Shown: positions 9,601 through 19,584 of the stretch, piece after piece
How the letters are laid out: each line of letters begins with the position of its first letter
Position numbering within the stretch: the stretch's first letter is position 1
Notes under the pieces: model-generated
Seen by the model: the letters and a program-made list of their open reading frames with translations, nothing else
Told to the model about the DNA's origin: nothing
The model's database searches: none
Source: Ceratopteris richardii
Lineage: Eukaryota; Streptophyta; Polypodiopsida; Polypodiales; Pteridaceae
Assembly: GCA_020310875.1 (NCBI GenBank)
Contig: CM035423.1
Location: 118,699,489 to 118,763,488, forward strand
Length of the DNA: 64,000 nucleotides
Reading direction: 5' to 3'
Made by a program: the position numbers and the translations under genes

Positions 9601-11230
9601 GATTATGAATTACACTTGTATGAAGTTGAAGATGAAGAAAAGCTAGTTGTGGCAAACACAACTAATGATTAAAAATTGTTCTAACAAGGTAGATGGTTGT
9701 ATGAGTAGATCTATTTGATTTCTTTGACATGTTTGATTGCTTATATGTGAATACTTATAAATGAAGAAACTTGATTTTGAATGAATGAAGAAGAGTTTTG
9801 TTTCATGATGATCTTTGCAAAATTTATAAATTATTGGAACTTAAATTGATGATTTGTTGATCGAAATGGATAATAGCTTAACTTTGTGATTTGACATGTC
9901 CTAAATACTAGATATAAATGAATTCCATGAGCATTTTGTATAAAAATTTAATAAAATTTGAAAATCATTTGATTCCTTTAAAAGAATTTTGATATTATTT
10001 AATGATTATTTTCAAGTTGGCCAATCAAAATGCTGTGCAAGTTTGGTGGGGGTGGATGTCGGAGAGATTTACTCTTCCCACTTGTAATGAAATTAGTGAT
10101 AAAGGACTCTTCAAGAACAAGGAACATCTCCATTGCTTTGGAGGCCATTAGATTTTATGGATAGAGGCAAAGGCATCCTCAAACTTAGAAAAAGAGAACC
10201 TTTTGAAAAGTTAGACTTGCAAACTATTCTATGTATAATAGAGCTTCAAACAATGATAAATAAGATTGGACTTCTGAAAGTCCCTTAGGGTCTTAGAATT
10301 AGACCATGTTTTTTTAGACAAACGATTGAACTTAAATTGGGTTTCGTGAATGTGATCAACCACTCGAGTTGATATGATTGAGGAACCCATATATGGAACT
10401 TTTATCATATATAGTCAAGCTTTTTACACCTCAAATTGATCAACAAACGAATTCAACAATGATATGACATTCCACATAACAACTAAAGCTTAAAAATAGT
10501 GATCATGAACTTTTGCACGACAGAAATTATGTGATTTACTTTTTTTGCCACAATATTAGTGTGATTTTTCACGATCAGGTCGGACTTTGTGGAATGTTAT
10601 TATTAGCATTATAATACTGTAAAAGAAAATGATGAGGACGGGGCAAGGAGGCCAATTTTACGTAATTACTTTGGGACAACTCACCTGATCTACAACATCT
10701 GTTCAATGCTCATATATCTCGTAGTGATTTTGATACGAATAGAGTCATGGAGGTCTTATGCTTACAGCTAAACGTTATCTTTGTCTTATCATGTTATAGT
10801 CTTATGCTTACAGTTAAACGTTATCTTTGTTGTTAAGATGCAATATTTCATCCTCAAGTTATTAAAAACTATGTAAATAATGATTGAAATGATCTTAAAG
10901 TTGATTGGATTACCTTCTACACACTTTATATGCATAAACCTAAGTTACTAATCAATTTCCTTGAGTGTGTATGTTTTTCTTAACCTCCCGTGAACATCTG
11001 AGAAGTACCTATGTTGCTTAAAATCACCATGCATGAGCCATTGGACTTGGCCATTGAATTGATTCACCAATCGAGCATTCCCAACTTCTTGACATAAGAA
11101 GGGAAAAATAAATAGCACCATTGTATCTTTTTGAATTACAACATAAAGGATTAGTAGAAACTCTACTTTGACACTTTGTTCAAGTTGAAAGATAATTACC
11201 AAAGAATAATCAAATAGCACTATATTTCAT
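9601..11230. other. AT-rich sequence without a recognised gene
   Basis: No protein family, LTR or terminal inverted repeat is recognisable here. A 90-codon minus-strand frame at 10948-11220 was examined; it has no recognisable motif and overlaps sequence that may belong to the plus-strand fragment just downstream. The stretch is part of the DNA separating the two halves of chromovirus unit 2 gag. Confidence 0.6.
10754..10831. repeat. Two-copy 46-bp direct repeat
   Basis: TCTTATGCTTACAG then (C/T)TAAACGTTATCTTTGT begins at 10754 and again at 10800 with one mismatch across about 32 bases. It is a small local tandem duplication. Confidence 0.85.
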
Positions 11231-11264
11231 TCAAAAACGTTTTGTACAAGATATTCGTCACTGA

Positions 11265-11572
11265 TATGTAGATTGGGATGATTGCCCAAAGAATGCAGGT
11301 ATAGGTTCCGGTCATCCTCAAAATCATGCAAAATTTTGTAATCAAGGACACGAAGGCCCTCTTCCTCAAAAGCAGCCCTATATTCTGCTACGTGAAGAAT
11401 ATAAGCTTATCCATGATTTATCACAAGGAGTAGAATTATACAATGAAGGATTAACATTTCCTAGATTAGGAAGAGCCATCGATGATAAAAAAAAACAGAA
11501 TTGATGATTTAAAAAATAAAGTGGAAAATTTACAAGTATCTCTTGATGTAATCAAAGACATCACTTTATGAT
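11265..11572 (+). pseudogene. Unidentified plus-strand protein fragment with C-terminal coiled coil
   Basis: From about 11265 one frame is open for roughly 75 codons (YVDWDDCPKNAGIGSGHPQN... to GLTFPRLGRAIDDKKK) and then stops at 11502. An extra A in the A-run near 11489-11497 would explain this, because the neighbouring frame continues as NRIDDLKNKVENLQVSLDVI to a stop at 11571. The end has heptad-like spacing of hydrophobic residues (I-L-V-L-V-L), suggesting a coiled coil. There is no ATG near the start of the frame. I do not recognise the family. It may be a fragment of a transposon gene or a captured host gene. Confidence 0.45.
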
Positions 11573-11879
11573 AAAGAAATCATTTTTGCAATTGAATCTA
11601 ACCAAAGTATTCAAAGTATATCATTTTCTTCATTTTGAATATCATCATCTATTACAGGTACCATGCCATCTATTTCTTCCATGTCTAAACCATCATTGTG
11701 ATCTACATCTAAATCATGATCACTTCATGAATCATTTGTTAAACTTTCATGAGTTTGAAATTCTCCAAAAGTTTGTTGTGCTATTGTAGATGCTATCTTG
11801 GTTGGAGCATGTAACAAACACATATTACAGAAAATGTATACCAAATCATTGGCACATGTTAAACTTAAGCAATTTCTTC

Positions 11880-13632
11880 ATTTCGAATGCAACGTGCCAT
11901 AAATCTCCAAAACATCCTTCTCGATTACATAAGCTACTCTCTAGTGGAATGCATCTTGATCATCTATGTCTAGAAGTAATAATTGACATGTGGTTTGATA
12001 TTTTCCATGACTTCTTTGTTTGATGCTTGACCATTGAGTTGAAATTTTGGATCCAAGAAGAACGTTGTTCCATGTAAATGAGTATGCATTTGTGTCAATC
12101 TTTTCTCTATTAACGATACAATCTATGTTTTTTCTCGTAATGAAAATTGATTAAAATCTTTCAATTTTTGAATAGCTTCTCACATAATCCAATAAACTTT
12201 TCCTATCACAAACTTATTGGTATCAACAATTCATAAAAGTTCCACAACAAATTTAGTGATATGATGATTTGTTTGAAGATTATGCCAAAACTTTTGTGAT
12301 TGTATTAGAGACATACACTTCAAAGCTGCAACTCGATAAGAAGGATACTTCTCTAGCCGTGCCTCCCATCTTTGATATGCAATCATTTCCATAGGAGCTA
12401 GCTTGTCTTCTAATAATCCATTAAGCATAATATAGACAGTTTCAAATCGTGTAGCACAAAAGATATGAAGTTCTTTATTAAGAGACTTTGAACGAAAGCG
12501 TGAATATGAAAATTGATGATCTCTGATAAATATGACCACATGATTTGCATCTAATAAAATCTATTTAATGAAAGATAATCTACTTATATCTTTCAATAAT
12601 AGCTTTAGTGTATGAGCTAAGCATGGAACCCATAATACTTCATACTTGTTTTGTATTGCAATTCTAGCACTTCAAGATGCATTATCAATCAGTATCATAA
12701 TCACATTCTTTGGACTACCAATGCATGATATAGCAAGCTCATATATATCTACAAGAAAAGTTGAACTTTTCTCTTTAAGCGAAGTATCAACAACCTCCAA
12801 ACACATTCTCCCTTTGTACATATAACCATGACATTAATCAATGGCTTCTTTTGACAACTTGTCCATCCATCTAGTGCTATTGTGCATCCATACATGGGTA
12901 CATAATCAAGCACTGTTTGTTTTAAAATAGCTTCAGTACTTTTCTTCACTTTATCCACATACTCTGTTTTCATTTTATTGTAATCTAGCATAGTGAATCC
13001 TTTCCATGCACTTGACATTAAAACATCTTTGAAAATCGGATTACGAATAACATTGAAAGGAATCCCACATACTAAAAATTCTCAACTCCATTTAAGATGA
13101 AGCTCAAGACTATATTGCTTTTCAAAAGTTACATGTATTGTATTTTGTGCTTTAGTACAGGCAAAGCATGGTGATACATCATTAGATCCACCGTTTTAAC
13201 TACATTCACCAGATCTACTCTTTCTTGACGTAGTTGGAGAAAATGGAGTACATGTATCTTGATTATTCTCAAAATTAATTTTTGATACTTGAGTATAAAT
13301 ATCATGAGGATCCTCTGTTGTCATTGATACATCTATTCATTCTTGCTCTACGCCTAGACTACTTCAAAAGTGTTTTGAACTACTCATGCCTTTAACTCTT
13401 TTTTATTTCCTACCTTAAAATTTACATTTTTTTGCATAACTTGCAAAGTGTAACCATTTATCAGTGCCTGGATTAAAGCATCCTACCACACTATTACCCG
13501 AACTAAAATATTCTCTTTTATTCGAGTTGCATTTCCTACATAATGATGTCCACAACATTTGCATTGTATTGTGGAGACTGTTTTACCCTCTTGATGAATA
13601 ATCATATATGAACATTCTTTTCCCTTTCCCAT
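11880..13632 (-). pseudogene. hAT-superfamily transposase fossil (BED finger and DUF659-like)
   Basis: Reading left from the ATG at 13632, the frames give a decayed BED finger (QCKCCGHHYVGNATRIKE), a linker, FLVCGIPFNVIRNPIFK, then SSAWKGFTMLDYNKMKTEYV and CTIALDGWTSCQKKPLINVM, the DUF659-like block with the DGWT catalytic-Asp segment. Next come ILIDNASRSARIA with PCLAHTLKLLL (second Asp and hAT motif), a 102-codon frame ending near 12231, and HLHGTTFFLDPKFQLNG near 12075. Many stops and frameshifts break it. A typical hAT transposase is about 600-750 residues, which fits. Terminal inverted repeats and an 8-bp target duplication were not found by eye. Confidence 0.75.
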
Positions 13633-13806
13633 AATGCTTACTTTATGAAGAATTTATATCTACCAAAGGACAACAAAAATCAATATCAAATAAGATATAC
13701 ATTCCACAAAATATATATCTTAAAATATATGCAAACTACTCTGAATCTCTCTTAAAGTTTTTAAATCTATTAATATATGTATTTAGATTTTCTATCTATT
13801 AAAGTT
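13633..13806. other. AT-rich spacer between the hAT fossil and the minisatellite
   Basis: No gene is visible. The sequence is AT-rich with ATATAT stretches. It may include the hAT 5' end, but no terminal inverted repeat was recognised. Confidence 0.55.
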
Positions 13807-14567
13807 CTCAATCATACACACACATATACTAACACATACTATTGTGAAGTAAGAATCAATGTTGAGTTAGAAAATCCCAATATATTTTAAATCTCAATCT
13901 AAACACATATGCACTTACACATACTATTGTGAAGTAAGAATCAATGTTGAGTCAGAAAATTACAATAGATTTTAATTCTCAATCATACACACACATACAC
14001 TTACACATACTATTGTAAAGTAAAAATCAATGTTGAGTCAAACAATCACAATAGATTTTAATTCTCAATCATACACACACATAGATTTACACATACTATT
14101 GTGAAGTAAGAATCAATGTTGAGTCAAACAATTACAATAGATTTTAATTCTCAATCATACACACACATACAACTACACATACTATTGTGAATTAAGAATG
14201 AGTCAGACAATTACAATAGATTTTAATTCTCAATCATACACACATAAACACTTATACATACTATTGTGAAGTAAGAATCAATATTGAGTCAACAATCACA
14301 CTAGATTTTAATTCTCAATCATACACACACATATAGTTACACATACTATTGTGAAGTAAGAATCAATGTTGAGTTAAACAATGACAATAGATTTTAATTC
14401 TCAATCAGACACACAAACAATTACACATACTATTGTGAAGTTGGAATCAATGTTGAGTCAAACAATTACAATAGCTTTTAATTCTCAATCATACACACAT
14501 ACACTTACACATACTATTGTGAAGTAAGAATCATTGTTGAGTCAAACAATCACAAAAGATTTCAATT
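13807..14567. repeat. Minisatellite, nine copies of an about 86-bp unit
   Basis: Each unit begins CTCAATCATACACACACATA, continues with a conserved ACACATACTATTGTGAAGTA block and ends in AGATTTTAATT. Units start near 13807, 13892, 13978, 14064, 14150, 14229, 14314, 14400 and 14484. Most are 84-86 bases; the fifth is shorter by an internal deletion. Divergence between units is moderate. The array ends exactly where chromovirus gag resumes. Confidence 0.95.
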
Positions 14568-14820
14568 GTCATTTAGAGAAGACGAAGAAGTTCAACTTGC
14601 AAAAGGAAATTAGAACCACATCCATTGCACTGGGACACAGGTCACAAAGACCTACCACAACAAACATGAAAAATTCAAAGAACACTTCGTCTTCTAATAA
14701 CAAGGTAAGAATCTTGCTCAGGTGGAACATCAAAGGAGGCATCAACCCATCTATTGGTAGCAAGATACTAATTTTACTGAATGGAAAAAAGACTCAGTTT
14801 GTGTTTCCATAATGGGGAGC
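14568..14820 (+). pseudogene. gag: Unit 2 gag, C-terminal part
   Basis: Within the 14534-14812 frame, the residues from about 14568 on (EKTKKFNLQKEIRTTSIALGH...TTTNMKNSKNTSSSNNKV) match the gag tail of unit 1 near 5320-5440. The preceding residues of that frame come from the minisatellite, so the apparent ATG at 14534 is not the real start. This is the far side of the gag interrupted at 9373. Confidence 0.7.
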
Positions 14821-14929
14821 AAGGGCATCAAACATATGAATAACCGAACAAGGCAATCTTTCTGCCTGCACAATCCAAGGCAATAAACATCATCGACAAT
14901 GGTGCAACAATTGAGAAAGGAGATGATGG

Positions 14930-15612
14930 AGGTAAGTGTCCTAACTCTACTTTATGTTGCATGGTGGCTAGTTCTTTCCCAAGGGATTCTATAATTATGA
15001 TTTTGGGTATGATTTCTACAAATAGAATGGCATTTCTAATCGATTTGCATAGTACACATTGTTTTATATCTTTCAAATTGGTACAAAATTTAGCGATACC
15101 TGTAAATATGCAGATAACAAGACCTGTGGATATGGCCAATGGATGACTACACTATAAAAAGGATACATTGAAAACCTTATATCTACTTTTTCTCATAGGT
15201 TCCTTTCTGGAAGTTTCCATGTGATTGAAATGAAACAGAGTGATGCAATTATAGGAATGGACTAGTTAGTTCAAAATTTTACAACAATTGATTGTGAACA
15301 AAGAACACTCACTCTAATTCTAGATGATGAATCTATCCATATTCTAGGTGATGCACATAATCGTAAGTTTATTCTCATTTCTACTATGCAGATAACTAGA
15401 GGTATATGTGATGTGTGTAGAACATTTGTAGTATATGTGAACAATCTACATAATGAAGATAATGATGAAAATCTTCCAAATAACGTATAAAATCTTTTGA
15501 AATAATATATAGATGTATTTCTAGAAGACTTGCCTATTATACCTCCACCTAGGCACATTAACCATGCCATCGACCTATACCTAAGGAGCGAACAATATTG
15601 TAGAGCACCCTC
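14930..15612 (+). pseudogene. pol: Unit 2 protease and reverse transcriptase start
   Basis: The 14961-15146 frame includes MAFLIDLHSTHCFISFKLVQ, which aligns with the retropepsin active site (family consensus D-S/T-G-A/S-T-H), but the Ser/Thr-Gly after Asp is replaced by Leu-His. After a stop at 15144 other frames carry the GMDWL-like region (with a TAG near 15264) and the EDLPIIPPPRHINH linker. The last match is at about 15612, inside the reverse transcriptase start (equivalent to RAPYRF). The protease is inactive on two counts: active-site change and nonsense codons. Confidence 0.7.
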
Positions 15613-16042
15613 TTGATGGATGTCCTTGTTGATGATTCACTAACGAGATTCTTTGAGCGCATGGTCCTATCCCTTCTCTCTCTTTTTTTTTAGAACAATG
15701 TCACAAAACAAGAAGAAAGAGGTTAGTGACAAGAAAATAGTTTACATATGTCAGATGTGTCTCATGTGCCTAGGATTCTCAATTATGTCTATGCACGGCC
15801 TTGTAATGTGGCCTTATATTAATGCATACTATGGAAATGCATGACTTCAATGGTGCAAAAGACAAGGTTATGCCAAGGGCACATGGTTTTTGCATGTTAA
15901 GGCTCTGATGTTACTTGCAGATGTTGATGCAATCTTTGTTTGGAGGTATCCATTGAATCTACAAATGATGCAATCAATCCATAGTTAACTGACAATTGAT
16001 CATTCCTTCTTATAGGGATCCATTTTAGAATAGTGTTCAACT
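15613..16042. other. Unassigned sequence at the reverse transcriptase breakpoint
   Basis: Chromovirus similarity ends abruptly at about 15612. A 63-codon plus-strand frame (15653-15844) with the hydrophobic stretch CLMCLGFSIMSMHGLVMWPY is open, but I recognise no family. The stretch may be the downstream part of element E or a separate insertion. Confidence 0.45.
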
Positions 16043-16127
16043 ATGTATAGATCACATTTAGCCTCTTCATCTTTGGATATTTCACCTTCTAGGGTTGGAT
16101 CTATGAGGAATAGACCTTGGTTGTGGT

Positions 16128-16657
16128 CTATTCACCATGAGTGGTGGGGTGGGATGCTGGGTTGGATGGATTTTTGGCATGCAAGGGTTTTTGAGATGCA
16201 ATGTTTGCTATTTTCATTTTCGCATCTCTTAGGATTTCTTCTAATTTAGATAACTTTCTAGCCCATTTGCGATTAGCCTTCTCCCTCGTATCCTTCCAGG
16301 TTCTTGTCTTCCTCTTACTAGGTCTTCTTGATTCACTTGACTCTGATTGTTTAGCTAGTTTAGTCTGTTTTAAGGCTTGTGTTAATGCGACTTGAACTTG
16401 AATCCACAACTAATCCTATCACATTAATTGGTGTAACCTTGGGCTCACTAGAGGGGTTCTTGGGACAATCTCTTGGGAGATGTTCTTTTTTGCACATGAC
16501 AAAATCCTTGTATTGTGATGGTATGTCCTTGTCCCAAAGTCAGTGGGTGGGGACATTCATAAATGAAATGGTCACCCTGACATCTAAAACATGGTCCTCT
16601 AGGGGCTTGTGGTCCTATTTTTCTCAATTGGGGCCTAGGCTTAGGATTCATATACAT
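16128..16657 (-). pseudogene. gag: Element E gag C-terminus with zinc knuckle
   Basis: The 16448-16657 frame contains CFRCQGDHFIYECP, a C-x2-C-x4-H-x4-C zinc knuckle that would bind element RNA during packaging, preceded by a proline/arginine-rich stretch. The 16128-16409 frame downstream is highly charged (SESRRPSKRKTRTWKDTREK), with hydrophobic spacing suggestive of a helix. A stop or frameshift separates the two. Between 16658 and 17327 the gag sequence is degenerate with no long frame. The plus-strand frames here are shadows. Confidence 0.7.
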
Positions 16658-17327
16658 GAGATTGGAGTATTCTAGCTCCTAATTTGGTTCCATATGTAGT
16701 GTCTCGTATGGATATAGATAAGTCTCACTATGATCTACGGACTCTATGTAATAAGCTCTTGGACTATCTTCATGGGTCTAGTCAAACCTTTCAGCATGAG
16801 GGTCATTTTTTGAGTCCAAAGGGGTCATTGGCATCATGCTTTATAACATCCCTTCAACGAGGTGACCCTTGGTATTTGTCTATTTTGAACTCCCAGCTTC
16901 TTGGCAGCCTACTGAGCTAGCTAATCTATCTCAGTGGAGGGTCTGGAAGTAGGACTTGTAGAACTGCTAGAATCATATAGAGTTTGGACAATTCTAACTC
17001 CTCATCCAAGTTATCTTCTATGTCAATACACATTCTCAAGCATTGATCTAGCGTGATTGGCTCCTTGGGATATACATATCATCTAATTTTCCCACTTAGA
17101 AAGTCCATCTAAAAACAAGGAAACTTGTTTTTCTTGTGTAGGTATGTGGGACATCTCTCCACGTACTGTTTAAATCTACATTTGACTAGCTAAAGTATTT
17201 CTTAAGGTGTCTGCTTGAAGTTGTGGATCAAAGATGATGTGTTATGCCTAATGCCACTCTTGGAAAATTCTATGATGAATGCTTCTAGAAGTTGAACTAT
17301 ATTTCGGTAATTATGACTTTTTAGGGG

Positions 17328-17669
17328 CTAAAACCAAGCTAAAGTAGTACCCTTGAGGGTCAAACCAAATGTCTCAAACTGGGTGAACAAGTCGTCGACC
17401 TGTTCAACTCTTAACACTTGTTTGAACTCAACCACATGATCATAAAGATCTCCCGACCCATCAAAGTAGTCTTTCATTGTCTTGACCACTTGAGAGGGCC
17501 TAAGGGTTCTTGGGTGCTCTCGGTGTCTAGGCAATGGAAGTTCATGTTCATCTCTTTGATTCCTATGTGGTCTATGAGAAAAATCTATATGCAATCTCAC
17601 GATACCTATCGGGTATTGTTTCATACCGCAGGAGTGGCGAATCAAATTTTTAGTATATTGAGAGTGCAA
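17328..17669 (-). pseudogene. gag: Element E gag core
   Basis: The 113-codon frame contains MKDYFDGSGDLYDHVVEFKQ followed by FTQFETFGLTLKGTTLAWF. This matches the retrotransposon Gag (PF03732-type) pattern, in which F-x-G-x2-D-P/L-x2-H is followed about 35 residues later by F-x2-TL-x-G-x-A-x2-WF. It ends in a stop just after WF, where an intact Gag would continue. Its basic N-terminal part is rich in His and Arg. The element belongs to a non-chromovirus gypsy group; the exact clade cannot be set by eye. Confidence 0.72.
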
Positions 17670-17964
17670 AGCTCACCTTCAAGAGTATTTCTTCCAAGTC
17701 TCAGCTTTAAACACTCTCTAGGTTCCTCGCTCACAAATGGAATGAAGGGAATGAGGTGGGGAAGGGAATATGACCAAAAATCTAAAAATTCAACAAGGAA
17801 GGAGATGGTGAGGATGATGAATATGATGATGATAGTGATGAAGTAAGTAAGAAAAGAAAATGAAGAAAAATAAAGAATTTACCCATGATTCCAAGGTCAC
17901 AACTCTATGTCTTACCATCACATGCTCATCGCCGAAGCTCGCTCCTTGACAACGAAACCAAATT

Positions 17965-18571
17965 TGGTGTCACTCTAGCACAATGGTAGGTACCAACATG
18001 AGAAGATCCACCTCATAAATGTCAATCCGAGGGGATTTGAGAATTGTTATGATGACCATGCACAAGTGAGTGAGAGAAGCACACACATATGCACACACAT
18101 GCACACAAGGCAAGAACAAAGAGAGGAACAAGGGAGTGCTTTCAATTACAAAAGAGCTCTACTATAAAAGCTTCAATCTCTACCAAGCCAACCTAAAAAA
18201 TGAGCGCTTTAGCTCTTTTTGCAGTTTTTCACTAGCTTTGGCCCTGTTGAGGCCTAGTATTTGGCCTAGTTGTAAATTGGGTACCAGGGCTTATTTGAGG
18301 GCTCAAATGAAGTCTAAAAAATATGAAAATTGGTATATAGAGACTTTTAATACTCCTCAAGCTCAAGGACTCCTTGGCTTGAAAAAAAGGAGTTGAAAAA
18401 ATTTGAAAAGATATTTACAATGGTTTCTAGCGATCAAAATCATTACTTTTGTAGGGGTTTCTTCTGATAATTCGACATATACTTCTTGGAGCTCCCCACA
18501 TGCTCCCTCTTCTTGTGTGTCCACTTCTTTGATGCATTCTTGTGCCTTGTGCGCGAACTTGAGTGCCAACA
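17965..18571 (-). repeat. Probable 5' LTR of element E
   Basis: On the minus strand this segment begins TGTTGGCACTC (18571) and ends GAGTGACACCA (17965), giving TG...CA ends with a GAGTG/CACTC inverted match. It is followed by AATTTGGTTTCGTTGTCAAG, a plausible primer binding site. Chromovirus sequence resumes within a few bases on the right. No second copy is in the window, so the edges are inferred. Confidence 0.55.
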
Positions 18572-18587
18572 CATAATATTTGTTAAA

Positions 18588-18916
18588 GTCAATCCTCACT
18601 AATCTAACTTGTTGCTAAGGAAGGATCATGGACTTTCTCCACAATACACACGTCCTTTTAAAGTTTTAAGAAAGATTGGATGTCTTGCTTATTTTTTGAA
18701 TTTTGTGAAAATTTAAATGTGCATCCTATTTTTCATGTTAGCTTACTTGAAACATATGTACCTAATGTTCGTCATGTATTATATAGGAGGGAAAGATTAC
18801 TTATAAATAGATCTATAGTAGAAATTTTCGTGAAATGGCACACATATCTAGCAGAAGATTCAACTTGGGTGAACTTAAATGATTTTTTGGCACATTGTCC
18901 TTCTTTCCAACTTTGA
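18588..18916 (+). pseudogene. pol: Unit 2 integrase C-terminus and chromodomain
   Basis: The 18680-18916 frame matches the end of unit 1: NLNVHPIFHVSLLETYVPNV, a shortened linker, then SIVEIFVKWHTYLAEDSTWV and NDFLAHCPSFQL. The chromodomain keeps the aromatic W of VKW and the DSTW block that is altered to DSTL in unit 1. The linker is about 24 residues shorter than in unit 1. Upstream bases 18588-18680 match the integrase tail with stops. The natural stop at 18914-18916 precedes the polypurine tract (18930-18943). Confidence 0.8.
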
Positions 18917-19225
18917 GGTAAGAGTTCTTAAAAGGGGGAAGAATTGTAATAGGCCTTTTGATAGTGAAATAATTCATTTTTAAATTTCCAAATTACATTG
19001 TGGGGATAATGTTTAGAATGACTAATCAAGTCATTCTATGCATGTAGGATGTGAAGATGAAAGGATTAAAAGAAACATTGTATGAGAGAAAGATAGAGCT
19101 TGCATAAGAGAATAAAAGTGTCTCTGCATAATTTTTTCAATCATGTTCTAACTACCTCATTTAAGGCTATTCAAAGTTCACTATAAGAAAATACCTTTAT
19201 TTCATTCTCTCTCTATGTTCAGCTA

Positions 19226-19278
19226 GTCAAAGTCAAAGTCATCAAAATCAAGCTAGTAAAAGTCAAAGTGGTCAAAGT
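19226..19278. promoter_or_regulatory. Cluster of W-box-like motifs at the edge of solo LTR S
   Basis: GTCAA (TTGAC on the other strand, the core of the WRKY-factor W box) occurs four times within 50 bases, in AAAGTCAAAG-type contexts. A further copy lies just after B1 (near 24440). Such clusters can confer stress-responsive transcription on plant LTRs. Function is inferred from the motif only. Confidence 0.4.
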
Positions 19279-19510
19279 TGTTGGAGATAGACGCCTGCGG
19301 AAGCACGCGAACAACACAAGGAGGAAGAAGAAGCTTGGAGCACAAACACACAATATTGAATGTATTACTAGAGAATGTACAAAGATAAGTAGCCCATTAG
19401 GGCAATAGGCATATATACAAGCCGGGGGAAAAAAAACCTCCTAAAGAGGGAAAAAAGTGCCCCGGCAGTCCTAGTGTGTTCACACACATCACTACCTAAA
19501 TATATCAACA
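19279..19510 (-). repeat. 3' LTR of B1
   Basis: The 232-bp LTR has TGTTGGAG...ATCAACA ends on the plus strand. It differs from the other B1 LTR at about 8 positions by eye, all transitions. A TATATA-like promoter run lies at 19409-19416. The adjoining polypurine tract is at 19511-19524. Confidence 0.95.
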
Positions 19511-19584
19511 AATCCCCCCTGGGAGTGATGCGGTGAACAAGGAGCTGGCACTCATGTATAAGGAAGTGCCAAGCTATGTGGAAA

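Larger units (their letters stand above)
16043..18571 (-). mobile_element. Antisense Ty3/gypsy element E (5' LTR and gag)
   Basis: On the minus strand this has an LTR (18571-17965), a likely primer binding site, a gag core (17669-17328) and a zinc knuckle region (16657-16128). No protease or polymerase could be identified further left, so the element is truncated. Its Gag differs from the chromovirus hosting it. The host sequence on its two sides comes from distant parts of pol (reverse transcriptase start, integrase end), so a large deletion accompanied or followed the insertion. Confidence 0.72.

Noticed and set aside
13807-14567. CRISPR-like regular repeats
   Set aside because: The units are contiguous 86-bp tandem repeats with no unique spacers, next to eukaryotic transposons; this is a minisatellite.
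15653-15844. Small membrane-protein-like frame
   Set aside because: It has one hydrophobic stretch but no recognisable family or promoter, and lies at a transposon breakpoint; kept only as unassigned sequence.
16043-16675. Plus-strand frames at 16043-16249 and 16379-16675
   Set aside because: They are shadows of the element E zinc-knuckle region on the minus strand.
17418-17846. 142-codon plus-strand frame
   Set aside because: The opposite strand encodes a recognisable gypsy Gag core (17328-17669); the plus frame has no family features.
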